Assembly: GCA_963922205.1 (NCBI GenBank) | Contig: CAWUHX010000021.1 | Location: 558,001-622,000, forward strand | Source of the DNA: Romanomermis culicivorax | Lineage: Eukaryota > Nematoda > Enoplea > Mermithida > Mermithidae | Direction: 5' to 3' | Length of the DNA stretch: 64,000 nt | In this document: in pieces, positions 24,338 through 35,046 of the stretch | Layout: every line of letters starts with the position of its first letter | Position numbering within the stretch: position 1 is the stretch's first letter | The notes under the pieces: generated by a model | What the model was told of the DNA's origin: nothing | Databases searched by the model: none | Seen by the model: only the letters and a program-made list of their open reading frames with translations | Position numbers and translations under genes: made by a program

Positions 24338-24352
24338 CTGGTACGGTCACCA
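24338..24352 (-). promoter_or_regulatory. Primer binding site of element B
   Basis: Element strand reads TGGTGACCGTACCAG beginning 5 nt inside the 5' LTR. TGG pairing to the tRNA CCA end is expected. I did not assign the tRNA. Confidence 0.6.
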
Positions 24353-24357
24353 AATTA

Positions 24358-24943
24358 TGTCGTGCGTGAGAAATTGAAGCGTAGACGACGGAACGCAGAT
24401 GAGAAATTAGCTGTGTAGCTCGACGATCTATCGCGCGTTTTGAAGAGACGTACGGAACGTGGAAGAGCGTGCGGAACGCTGTAGACGAAACACTCGGAGT
24501 GTTTTACGAAATCAATGCAACGATAGTCGAACGCAGGAGATTGACGGGCTCGTAGAGAGCGCTGTGTCAATTTTGTCCAGGGATCTTTGCTCAGGTCGTC
24601 AAAGGTTTTTGGATGCCGAAACTCGCGTCGCGCTAACTTAATCGCTTAGGAGTTTCACTCGCTTATTCAAACTACTTTCCAAATAGTTTGACTCAACTTA
24701 GGACACACTTTTCGCACAATTTACTAATGTACAAAAGCCGCCACACACTTTTCCAGACAAACGCCAAAAACACAACCGTTTGGCTACAGTACAACGCAAA
24801 CTAATGAAAAAACACTTTCATAATTTCTTCACGTTATAGCCACGCCTCTTCGGTGGTCTTGTGGCGATCTTTCCAATTCAAACTTGCCGATCTTTTTCAC
24901 AAACGACACGAGCTTTACAAATACGTCAAATCGCTCCACAACA
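24358..24943 (-). repeat. 5' LTR of element B
   Basis: 586 bp, paired with 12692-13279. It lies 75 nt upstream of the gag ATG. Confidence 0.9.
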
Positions 24944-25925
24944 ATTTTTCATCAATTCGCTCAATTTTTTCTCTCGATGCTTGGAATTTTTTAAACGTTT
25001 GCAACTTGAACTTTTGCCTTTATTGAAGATGGAGATCGAAGAAACTACTAGACTGCGATCTGTTTGTTGGAGAGATTTATTTTCGAGCGTTTTAGAATAT
25101 AAAAACCCGAAAATTTTTCCGGCGCTGGGCGCCGGAATTTAAAACAAATTACAGTTCATCAGTTTGATTTTAATTTATTTCTCAACGTTGTGAAGATTCA
25201 TTTTCCAGCGTTTTAGAAAGTGAAAATCGAACAATTTTTCTGGCGCTTGGCGCCGGACCAAAAACTAAATAAAATTAGATGATTCTAATCGGAACCACAG
25301 AAATGTCAATAAAGAGCGGATAAATTCCTGAGAACTCTATCGTTAACATGCTTCACCTGCTTCTGTACAACACCAATATATTCTTCATGAGCTCATTTTT
25401 AACTAACGTAACCAGAATTTTCTCAATTTTTTCCTCATTTTTGCAGGTTTCTGACTCCAAATACAACGAAATGCTTGGGTATGTTCCTAAAATGCATAAA
25501 AAAGCATCCATAGCCACATTATAAACGTTTTTAAAAATGAGGAAAATTTTTGGAAAATGAGAAAAATAATTTTGGGTCCGGTTCTCATGTGGAAAAAATT
25601 TTCGAGGAAAAAAACGGTGGATTTGCACTATAATGTGGAAAAAAATCTGGAATGTGGAAAAAATTTTTGAGGTCTTTCCACAAATGTGGAAGACAAATTT
25701 GGGGTTTTCATATTGAAAAGATGCATTTTGGTGCGTTTTGGGAGATCCAAATCTCAATATTTTCCGGCGCAACTTTAATAATCATTATTATTTATTAGCG
25801 TTTTTTTGTGCACGAACATTTGGGCCAATTGGCACAAGAGACCAAAAAAATTTGTTCCAATGGCACAAAAAACTTTTTTCGTTCTGGAAACATACTGAAA
25901 ACTGGGGAAAAGTTTTAGGCCAAAA
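24944..25925. repeat. Dispersed repeat family G, continued right of element B
   Basis: This is the right half of the repeat that element B split. It carries the recurring block CCAGCGTTTTAGAATATAAA (or close variants) followed by AAAATTTTTCCGGCGC...GCGCC at about 25080-25135 and 25200-25255. The same block occurs near 33970, 34060, 46150 and 50430. Non-coding. Confidence 0.55.
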
Positions 25926-26784
25926 CAGGGTTTTTTTTGCACACAGCAACCAAATTTCGGGCTGTGCAACCAAATTTTTTCTGCCAAGTTGCACAGTGCA
26001 ACTTGAGGCCTGACTGCTCTTTTGATTAGGTTATAGGGTTTTCTGTCCGGAGATTCATTTTTATGCGTTCTAAAATGGAAAAAAGCGAAAATTTTTCAGT
26101 TTCAATTCATTTATAATTTTTTATAATATTCTAGTGCGCGGTGAGAAAAGGTCGTTCTAGTTAGTTCTTATATCTTCTAGTTATCAACATGTTATGGATA
26201 AATGTTTGATTCTGCATTGTTTTTTGACGAATCTGATGAAAACTTACATTTTTCTCGGTCATTTTCTCAGATTTTTTTGCGATCTTCATGAAAACTTTGA
26301 CCTTCATGTGATTAAAACATTTTGAGTGTGAGACAATGCTAGAAATTTTTGATCCAAATTCTTTGTCGCTAGTTGCTAGTTTTTGAATTTGATCTTGTCG
26401 GACTGAATATTCATCTAATTCACTGAGAAATCAAACCGTCTGTCTGCTGGGAAATAAAAGGTGAAATTGTGAAAAGATTCATTTTCCAGCATTCTAGAGT
26501 ATTGAAATCCTGAAAAAATTTTCGGCGCTATGCGCCGAACACATGACTATACTCTAGTTATAGTAATCTTTTTATTTTTCCTCCAAAATTCAAAAAATTG
26601 GGTTTTAAATGCTTAAAACTGACGCAGATCAAATGAAATTACAAGAAAACTAGTTTGCGATGGTTTTTCCGATAAATTTAAGCAAATTTATCGACCTCAG
26701 AGTCAGCAACCAAAAATTTATCTGTGCAACCAAATTTTTTCCCCAAGTTGCACATTGCAACCTTTCCAGTGCAAAAAAACCCTG
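25926..26784. mobile_element. hAT-type non-autonomous element, family M copy 2 (859 bp)
   Basis: Ends are CAGGGTTTTTTTTGCAC and GTGCAAAAAAACCCTG. Target duplication GGCCAAAA / GGCCTAAA (7 of 8 match). The interior is collinear with 11814-12662. Confidence 0.75.
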
Positions 26785-27197
26785 GGCCTAAAGTTTGATA
26801 AAAAGTTAATGCTTATGCATCTTAATTTTTTGTAAAAATCGTGCTCAACCTATTTTCAGCTAACCATGTCAGTGAAATAAGAAAAACGATATCTATATAT
26901 TATTTAACAACAATGTTAAGACTAGAGAAAATAAAGTCAAAAATTGAAATGAAATGAAATGGAATGAAAAATGAAATGAAAAATATTTATTGCTGTTACA
27001 CAAAACAAAAACAAAAGAAAAATGCAAAGTGAAATACATAATACAATGTCATATAAAGAATAAGATTAGTAAATCGACTCGCAAGTAATGTAAATATTTT
27101 GAGAAATAGAAAAATCATGCAGCAATAGGGTGCAAAGGTTACTTGAAAAGTAACAACTTACATGCACCCAGCACCCCCCCAATTTGATTATCAAAGT

Positions 27198-29950
27198 TTA
27201 GAAGTTTAATTTTTTCTTTGAAACTGTGCAAACTGGGAGAATTAACGATATCAAAAGATAAAGAGTTCCAGACATTAATATAACAGTTAAAAAATCAAAC
27301 TGGCAAGCAGTAATATGAACTGACTTTATCGTCAATCTTAGATCTTGATTACGACGCGTATTGTTTTTTATACAGAAAAAGTCATCAGGATTTAGAATTG
27401 TTTTTTTGTGGATTATGTTGTACATGGTACGGAGGGCAGATTCTAATCTACGAATATCAAGCTTGCGTAGACCTAGCCTTTGAAGTCTATCTCCATAGGA
27501 CAAACCTGATTTATGACCAAAAATCTTTCTGGTAAATCTACGTTGAACATTTTCAATGTAGCTTATGTCTGCTAAAAAATGTGGATTCCATACTGAACTA
27601 CAGTATTCTAATATTGGGCGTACATAAGTAACGAAAGCCTCTGCTAGAGTATTTTTCTCAGGGGAGACGAAAGACTTGAGAATTAATGTAGACCTATTAT
27701 AGGCATTTTTTACGATGTATCTATAGTGTTCTTCAAACTTCATATTAGGAGATATAAGAATTTCCAAATCTTTAACATAACTTGCGTTTGATGGGAGATG
27801 TTGGTAACAATGTGTATATTGACAGGATGGGTTTTTTGCTCCTAAATACAAGACATAACTCTTTGTAGTAGATATAGGTAATTGCCAAGCAGTAGACCAA
27901 TTTGAAAGAGTATCAAGGTCTTGTTGAAGAATCATAAAATTTTTTGATACATTGAAAATTTTTAGATCATCTGCAAAAAGAAAAATTTCACTTTTGATAT
28001 TGTCAATAATGTCATTTATGTACGAAAGAAACAAAGTTGGACCTAATACACTACTTTGGGGCACACCACTAGACACTTTGAGCTGAGATGATAGGGAGTT
28101 TCCCATTTTGACCCTTTGAAATCTATTCTTAAGAAAATTTGATGTCAAGCTTAAAAGGGGACCAGAGAGACCATATTTAGAAAGTTTGAGAAGGAGCTTA
28201 GAATGGGAAACTGAGTCAAAGGCCTTGGCAAAGTCAATGTGCACTATATCTAAAGAGTGTCCTTTGTCCAACTGATTTAGTTATGAGTTTTTACACTTGA
28301 GTAACTGTAGTTCGCAGGATCTATGTTTTAGGAAATCAAACTGTTGATCTGCTAAAAGGTTATGATGATGAAGGAAACTTAAAATTTTATTATTAATAAT
28401 TTTTTCCATAATTTTGCATGGGACTGAACATAGGGAAACAGGACGATAATTTTCAACCACGGCTGGGTCACCTTTTTTGAAAATAGGAACAACAGTTGCA
28501 AAATTCCATAACTTAGGAAGGTGGTTTGTCTGGAAAGAAACTTCAAAAATTGATGAAAGTGGTTGGGCCAAATGTGTAGCAAGTTTTTTGATCAAAAAAG
28601 CACAAAGATTGTCAGGTCCCAGTGCAGTGGATGGCTTGATGCTTTTTATGGCTGCTAAAACGATTGGAATGGTGAAAGATACTGATGACAGAATAACATT
28701 TGATCGTTTTTCGAACTTGGGCAAAGTGTCATTTTCCAGTGTAAAAACAGATGCAAAATAATCATTAAAGAGTTCACATTTCACATCATTATCTATGATA
28801 TTAGAATCTCGATGTACTAGAGGGGGCAGGTCTCTAGTAGAGCGCAGGCGTGAGTTTACAGAGGTATAAAAGGCCTTTGAGTCATTTTTTGCAATAATTT
28901 GATTTTCTTCAGCAAGTTGTTGTTTAAACACGTCTGATCGAATTTGTTTACATAGAAAAATATAAGCTTGCTTTTTAGCAAGGTTTTTGCATCTTCGATA
29001 TTTTTCCATAATCTAAGCTTTTTGGATAGCAAGTGTTGAATATTTTTATTATATTTAGATCTGACAGGTTTTTGCTTGACTAATGGAATATATTTATCAA
29101 TCAGAGGAGTTAAAACATCAAGAAGAACTTGATACATTTCTTCAGAATTAATACATGGAGAAAAAAGGTCAGGTCAAGAAACTAGTGATAACTCAGCTTC
29201 AATAGACTCGTAACTTCCTTTGTTAAAATTTCTAAACTTAAGCATTTTATGATTTGTATTCAAACATACTTTAAAACTTATGGTGTTGTGATCACTGTTT
29301 GAAAATGGTGGACAGACTCTAACATTTGAGATGTATTTACCACCAAAAAGAAGGTCGATAATATTATTTTCATGTGTTGGAGTTGTGACCAGTTGTGATA
29401 AGCCCATTGATGAAAAGGCATCAAAATATCCTGTGTAAAGTTCTGAATCTGGAAATGAAAAGGTTTTCCAATCAAATTTTGGAAGATTGAAATCACCAAG
29501 AATTATATTTTCATAACATTGATTTGAAATCCAAGTGATAAGGTTACAAAGCTTTAAATCATAGTCAGGATTAGAATTTGGTGGACGGTAAACTAACAGT
29601 AACTTCAAGGTGGACTTGTCTGAAATAAAATTTACCATAGATATTTCTGGTAAAAACAAGTCTGTGGGTAGTGGGAGTACATGTAAATTTAAATATTTTT
29701 TAGCGAAAATTGCTACACCACCTCCAATTCTACCTTCTCCATCACTACGGAAAACATTGTAAGCATTGAGATTACACAAAAGTCTGTCAGTTATACAACT
29801 GTTTAACCATGTTTCTGTACAGAAAACAATATCAAAATCATGGGTATCAAGTAATACTTTAAGTTCACCAAGTTTGCACACAATACTTCTAGAGTTGAAG
29901 AGAATACAGTCAAGAATTTTCGAATCTGAAATTACTTTGGGGGCTGCTAC
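27198..29950 (-). pseudogene. CR1-like ORF2: endonuclease and reverse transcriptase
   Basis: The APE-type endonuclease starts right at the ORF1 stop. It shows the ETWL, YRPPNSN, LGDFNLP and SDH motifs (29950-29260). The RT has KAFDSV, SSGVPQ-S-VLGP and FADD motifs (28240-27900), then the usual CR1 C-terminal block. It is inactivated by TGA near 29174, a frameshift at about 28990 and TAA at 28283-28281; the remaining frame stops at 27198. RT and endonuclease would nick DNA and copy the element RNA at the nick (target-primed reverse transcription). Confidence 0.88.
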
Positions 29951-30889
29951 CTAGGCATAAATGGACGAAGCTAATTTTGAAACAATATGACGAAAATCAA
30001 TTTTCAAATTTTGTTCACCTTGACTGGTGCATTTTTTCAATTCTGATACAAGTTCCCGACGTCGCTTTCGCTGTAAATACAAGAAATCAGACCTAGCGAA
30101 CAAATTTTTCAAAAGCAGTTGATCATTGACCCGCTTTACAACATGGTTTATTAATTTAATAAATTGTGCTTTAGCGGCAGAGTTTGAACAGCAAATTTTT
30201 AAAAAGTGGGGTTTGCCAGATATGTGGGGGCCATCACAAAAAACTTTAATGATATCTGATTCGTGGTTATAGGTCGATACTAGCTTTCCTACTTCGGTTA
30301 AGTCATCTTTCAAATCAGGTAGGCTGAAAAGTACTGCATTGTATTTTTTACTTTCCCATTCGATCCCATCCTGAATTAAAGTTTGGAGATATGATACATC
30401 AAAATTTTGATTTAAATTTGAATTTATGTTGCCAGGATGAATAGGGTTGAGGATTGCATTTTTATCATTATTTTCGAGGGCATCTAAGCGCGAATTTATA
30501 AGTTTAATTTGACGTGGAAATGATCGGAAAGTTGGTTTACAATTGGTGCAAATAAAGAGAATGATAAATCCAGCATTTATATAGGCGTCGCTATGCAAAA
30601 ATTTTGAAACAGCAGCGGGTAATTTTAGACATTCAGCGTGGCACCATCCGGCACAAAAATCACAATTAAGGGCGTCACTGTGTTGATTTGTAACTAATTT
30701 CGAACATATTAAACATGGCGAATCATCGGAATTTTCTTTAATTCAGTGTGAATCATTTTCGAATTGAATATTCATTTGGGAATTAGGTGGATTTGGCACA
30801 TTTTGTGAATTTTGTAATTTTGGCATCATAGGTTGGCATCAATTTGAAGATGGATTGGAGTTTGTACGGCTAACTCGTTTGGAATCCAT
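29951..30889 (-). pseudogene. CR1-like ORF1 with PHD-type zinc finger
   Basis: ATG 30889 to TAG 29951, one frame with two TGA stops near 30840 and 30750. A C-x2-C ... C-x2-C-x4-H-x2-C ... C-x2-C array spans about 30715-30550, matching the PHD finger spacing known from CR1-group ORF1 proteins. It is followed by a coiled-coil-like region and a basic C-terminus. The stop abuts the ORF2 endonuclease. Confidence 0.7.
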
Positions 30890-31093
30890 ATCTTGAGTTT
30901 TTTAAATAAGTTGATTGATATTTCGAGTAAATTTTTTCAGCCAAATATGAGCAGGCAACGCTCCCTTAATATTTTAGGGTGAAAAATTGTATAAATTTTC
31001 GGTCAAATGGAACATTGTACCATTACCAACAATAATGATTTTTCTATTTGAATCAATCAAGCACAGAAAGTAAGAATTTCAGTTTCAAATCTG

Positions 31094-32313
31094 ATTCTAA
31101 GCTCCTTCTCAAACTTTCTAAATATGGTCTCTCTGGTCCCCTTTTAAGCTGGATATCAAATTTTCTTAAGAAACGATTTCAAAGGGTCAAAATTAGAAAC
31201 TCTCTATCATCTCAGCTCAAAGTGTCTAGTTATGTGCCCAAACGTAGTGTATTAGGTCCAACTTTGTTTCTTTTGTACATAAATGACATTATTGACAATA
31301 TCAAAAGTGAAATTTTTCTTTTTGCAGATGATCTAGAAATTTTCAATGTATCAACAAATTTTATGATTCTTCAACAAGACCTTGATACTCTTTCAAATTG
31401 GTCTACTGCTTGGTAATTACCTATATCTACTACAAAGAGTTATGTCTTGTATTTAGGTGCAAAAAACCCATCCTGTCAATATACACTTTGTTACCAACAT
31501 CTCCCATCGAATGCAAGTTATGTTAAAGATTTGGGTATTCTTATATCTCCTAATATAAAGTTTAAAGAACACTATAGATACATCGTAAAAATTCCTATAA
31601 TAGGTCTACATTAATTCTCAAGTCTTTCGTCTCCCGTGAGAAAAATACTCAAAGGCTTTCGTTACTTATGTACGCCCAATATTAGAATACTGTAATCCAC
31701 ATTTTTTAGCAGACATAAGCTACATTGAAAATGTTCAACGTAGATTTACCTGAAAGATTTTTGGTCATAAATCAGGTTTGTCCTATAAAGATAGACTTCA
31801 AAGGCTAGGTCTAGGCAAGCTTGATATTCATAGATTAGAATCTGCCCTCTGTACCATGTACAACATAATCCACAAAAAAACAATTCTTAATCCTGATGAC
31901 TTTTTCTGTATAAACAACAACAATACCCATTGTAATCATGATCTAAAATTGAAGATAAAGTCAGTTCATACTACTGCTTGCCAGTTTGATTTTTTAAAGC
32001 ATTATATTAATGTCTGAAACTCTTTATCTTTTGATATCGTTAATTCTCCCAGTTTGCACAGTTTCAAAGAAAAAATTAAACTTCTAAACTTTGATAATCG
32101 AATTGGGGGAGGGTGCATGTAAGTTGTTACTTTTCAAGTAACCTTTGCACCCTATTGCTGCATGATTTTTCTATTTCTTAAAATATTTACATTTCTTGTG
32201 AGTCGATTTACTAATCTTATTCTTTATATGACATTGTATTATGTATTTCCTTTGCATTTTTCTTCCGTTTTGTTTTGTGTAACAGCAATAAATATTTTTT
32301 CATTTCATTTTCA
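31094..32313 (+). mobile_element. 5'-truncated second copy of the CR1-like LINE
   Basis: It is collinear with the RT and 3' end of the minus-strand copy (LLKLSKYGLSGPLLSW, FADDLEIF and the C-terminal block). It ends with the same AACAGCAATAAATATTTTTTC tail motif. Several frameshifts. It lies head-to-head with the longer copy. Confidence 0.85.
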
Positions 32314-33003
32314 TCAGTCATTTGACAGCCTATAAAGTTTGCTGCAACGATACTAAAACACTGTTTAATTTGAAGAGAAATCATTCGCGTTCGGGTCAAA
32401 TATACCAATAGGAAATATTATACTGATTGACTCCGCACGAAGCGCCGAAAAAAGTTTGCGTTTTCAACCCCTAAAACGTCAAAAAATCGAGGAATTTAAT
32501 GTTTGACCAGCCAAAAATTTTGTGCCAATTGGCACAAATGCTCAAAATTTTTTGTGCTATTCCAAATTTTTTGTGTGCGAAAAACCATGTTTTGTCTGTG
32601 TCTACCTTCACTCACCATTGAATTTTTAATAGTTATCTTCGTAAATGTATTTTTTCATGTTTAATTGGCGATCTTCAATATTATATTTTTATATGTAATG
32701 AGGATCCCCTTTTTTCCTTCATACATTTTTTGAGAAAGATCAGCACCACCATTTTTTTCTCAAATGTGGTCTTTTGAGGAAAAATTTTGAAATAAGGAAA
32801 AAAATTTTGGGTATGGTTCTCATTGTGGAAAAAATTTTGAGGAATTCAAAACCAAAAAGATGCATTTTGGTGGACTCAAAAGGGTCAAAATCTCAAAATT
32901 TTCTGGCGCTTTGCGCCGTTCATGGGTATAATCATTCATGGGTACAGGCGTGGCCGTTAGCATATCTATTTCAACTTACTAATTATTATTCAACAGTTTA
33001 CAT
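32314..33003. repeat. Dispersed repeat family G, 33-kb copy (left part)
   Basis: Matches 11500-11790. Holds GGCGCTTTGCGCC near 32905 and the GTTTACAT target duplicated by the following hAT element. Confidence 0.55.
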
Positions 33004-33740
33004 TAGGGATGCAATGAGTACTCGGACTCGGACTCGAGACTCGGTATTACTCGGTATTTTTCCAGACTCGGACTCGGACTCGAATAAAAAATTTTTCCAG
33101 ACTCGGACTCAGACTCGGACTCGAATAAGTTTTTTTGCCAGACTCGGACTCGGACTCAGACTCGAATAAAATTTGTATCAGACTCGGAGTTTTTACTCAA
33201 AAATGTAAATTTTTTTGAAAATTTTAGTTTAGTAAACTCAATTTATCACCAATTTTATTTTAGTTTGCAAAACTTAACAGACCAACATTGCATAGATGGC
33301 TATATTTCGATCAAAGTCAGATTGTATTTCAAAAACAAAAGTTTTTCGCATAAATCCCCAGCCAGACGAGAGCGCAGATCATTGTAAACCAATCCTGCGC
33401 CGCTGAAGAGCTGCTCTGATGGGACACTCATTGGGGGCGCAGCTAGGAACCGGCGAGCAAGTGTACTAAGCAAAGGAAACCGTCGCTTATTTTCCAACCA
33501 CCATTGTAGCTTGTCTTCTTGAACAGGGATACGCCGTAGTGTATATCTATATATACTCGGACTCGGGACTCGGATTTGTTATTACTCGTCATTTTTCCAG
33601 ACTCAAATTTTTTTTGCAGACTCGGACTCGGATAAATTTTTTTGACAGACTCGGACTCGGACTCGGATAAATTTTTTTGACAGACTCGGACTCGGACTCA
33701 GACTCGTATAACTGAAAATCCCAGACTGGTTGCATCCCTA
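33004..33740 (-). mobile_element. hAT element remnant (737 bp) with dimerisation domain
   Basis: TAGGGATGCAA / TTGCATCCCTA terminal repeats are flanked by the exact 8-bp duplication GTTTACAT (32996-33003, 33741-33748). Both subterminal regions are arrays of ACTCGG hexamers in opposite orientation. Minus-strand 33530-33300 encodes the hAT C-terminal dimerisation region (WW-x2-N ... FPLLSTLARRFLA ... PSEQLFSGAG ... LLFLKYN). The rest of the transposase is missing, so this copy is an internally deleted derivative. Confidence 0.92.
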
Positions 33741-34255
33741 GTTTACATCAATCAAGTTAGCTCGTTTCATTTTCTAATTGTTAACAGTCTATTATGTTGC
33801 CCAAAATTGAGATTTTTCATCAATTCTCTCAATGTTTTCTCTCCATGCTTGGAATTTTTTAAACCTTTGCAACCTGAACTTTTGCATTTATTGAAGATGG
33901 AAATTGAAGACATCATTCTAGACTGCGATTTTAGAACTTCTGCTCAGGAATATCTGTTAGAGAGATTTATTTTCCAGCGTTTTAGAATATAAAAACCCGA
34001 AAATTTCAGTTCATCAGTTTGATTTTAATTTATTTCTCAATGTTGTGAAGGTTCATTTTCCAGCGTTTTAGAGAGTAAATATCCAAAAAAATTTTGATGC
34101 TCAGCACCGGACCAAGAGCTAAATAAAATTAGATGAATCTAATCAGAACCATCAAAATGTTGATAGAGCATATAAATTCCTGAGAACTCTATCGTTAACA
34201 TGCTTCACCTGCTCCTGTAGAACACCAATATATTCTTCCTATCGTCGCATCTTTA
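33741..34255. repeat. Dispersed repeat family G, 33-kb copy (right part)
   Basis: Continues the sequence split by the hAT element. It holds CCCAAAATTGAGATTTTTC (33800-33818), the empty-site equivalent of the element B insertion, and two of the GCGTTTTAGA blocks. Confidence 0.6.
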
Positions 34256-34388
34256 ATATGGTTTTTTTCGCATTTTGTTTACTATTAGTAACAATTTTGA
34301 ATTTTTTTTCTTGTAATTACCACTCAAATTATATTTATTTCCATTGTCTGTCATCGTTGTTTATTTTTTCTAATGCAAGTAATAAATT

Positions 34389-34470
34389 CATTCATTCATT
34401 CATTCATTCATTCATTCATTCATTCATTCATTCATTCATTCATTCATTCATTCATTCATTCATTCATTCA
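34389..34470. repeat. (CATT)n microsatellite
   Basis: About 20 tandem tetranucleotides. It creates a spurious repetitive open frame. Confidence 0.95.
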
Positions 34471-34891
34471 TGAGCTCATTTTTAACTAACATAACCAAAT
34501 ACAACAAAATGCTTGGGTATGCTCTTAAAATGCATAAAAAAGCATCCATAGGCACATTGTAAGCGGTTTTAGAAATGAGGAAAATTTTTGGAAAATGTGG
34601 AAAAAAGTTTTGGGTGCAGTTCTCATGTGGAAAAAATCTTCCAGGAAAAAAACAGTGCATCAGAGTGCTTTAAAAAGCTCAAAAATACTGTAATAAAGGA
34701 CCTATGAGCATTTTTAAGCGAAAAATCGAGTTCTGGAAAATGGAGAAAAATTTTTTGACCCTATTCTCTATTTGCAGAGAAGTCCGGCTGGAAAAAAACA
34801 GTTGGATGAGGCGATTCGTTGTAATTTCTAGTCATATATTTAAAGTAAAATAGGGTGACTTCAATTAAAAAAGGGGTATATCCACTTTGAC
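34471..34891. repeat. Family G fragment
   Basis: GAGCTCATTTTTAACTAAC onward matches 25388 onward, including CATAAAAAAGCATCCATA. Non-coding. Confidence 0.5.
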
Positions 34892-35046
34892 CATACCTGT
34901 AAGAGGTCTGACCAGTTGGGGGGGGGGTCGAAAAAAGTCGAAATTTTTCCCAAAAAAGGCCAAAAACGTACACTTTTTTGCCAGTTTTTTATAATTTTCT
35001 CCAAACTGGGGGGGGGGGGGTGGGTATATGGTTGACCAAGTTGGAA
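34892..35046. mobile_element. MITE family H, truncated copy
   Basis: Shares CATACCTGTAAGAGGTC...CCAAACTGGGGG...TATATGGTTG with 59179-59376. The right terminal repeat is missing, and the sequence runs straight into the Tx1-like LINE. Confidence 0.55.

Larger units (their letters stand above)
12692..24943 (-). mobile_element. Complete Ty3/gypsy-type LTR retrotransposon, element B (12.25 kb)
   Basis: LTRs lie at 24943-24358 (5') and 13279-12692 (3'), starting TGTTGTGGAGCG and ending CGCACGACA in element orientation. ATTT is duplicated at 12688-12691 and 24944-24947. The uninterrupted paralogous sequence GAGATTTTTCATCAAT near 33810 is the empty site and confirms both ends. Order: LTR, PBS, Gag-Pol in one frame, a 0.5-kb spacer, accessory reading frames (exonuclease and more), PPT, LTR. 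At 12.25 kb it is much larger than a typical gypsy element. The integrase-LTR interval of about 5 kb is the unusual part. Confidence 0.92.
26940..30960 (-). mobile_element. CR1-like non-LTR retrotransposon, near full length
   Basis: ORF1 and ORF2 are in CR1-type order. The 3' end at 26945-26985 is a short ATTTC-type microsatellite. The 5' boundary is not sharply defined (about 30900-31000). Non-coding 26785-26940 precedes it. Confidence 0.85.

Noticed and set aside
18304-30889. Many in-frame TGA codons, suggesting a code in which TGA is a sense codon
   Set aside because: The intact Rab11 exons use TGG for Trp, and one Rab11 exon ends at TGA. The TGAs in element B sit where Arg is expected and are explained by CGA-to-TGA changes in a dead element.
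34258-34473. Open frame encoding a repeated Phe-Ile-His-Ser protein
   Set aside because: It is only the translation of the (CATT)n microsatellite.
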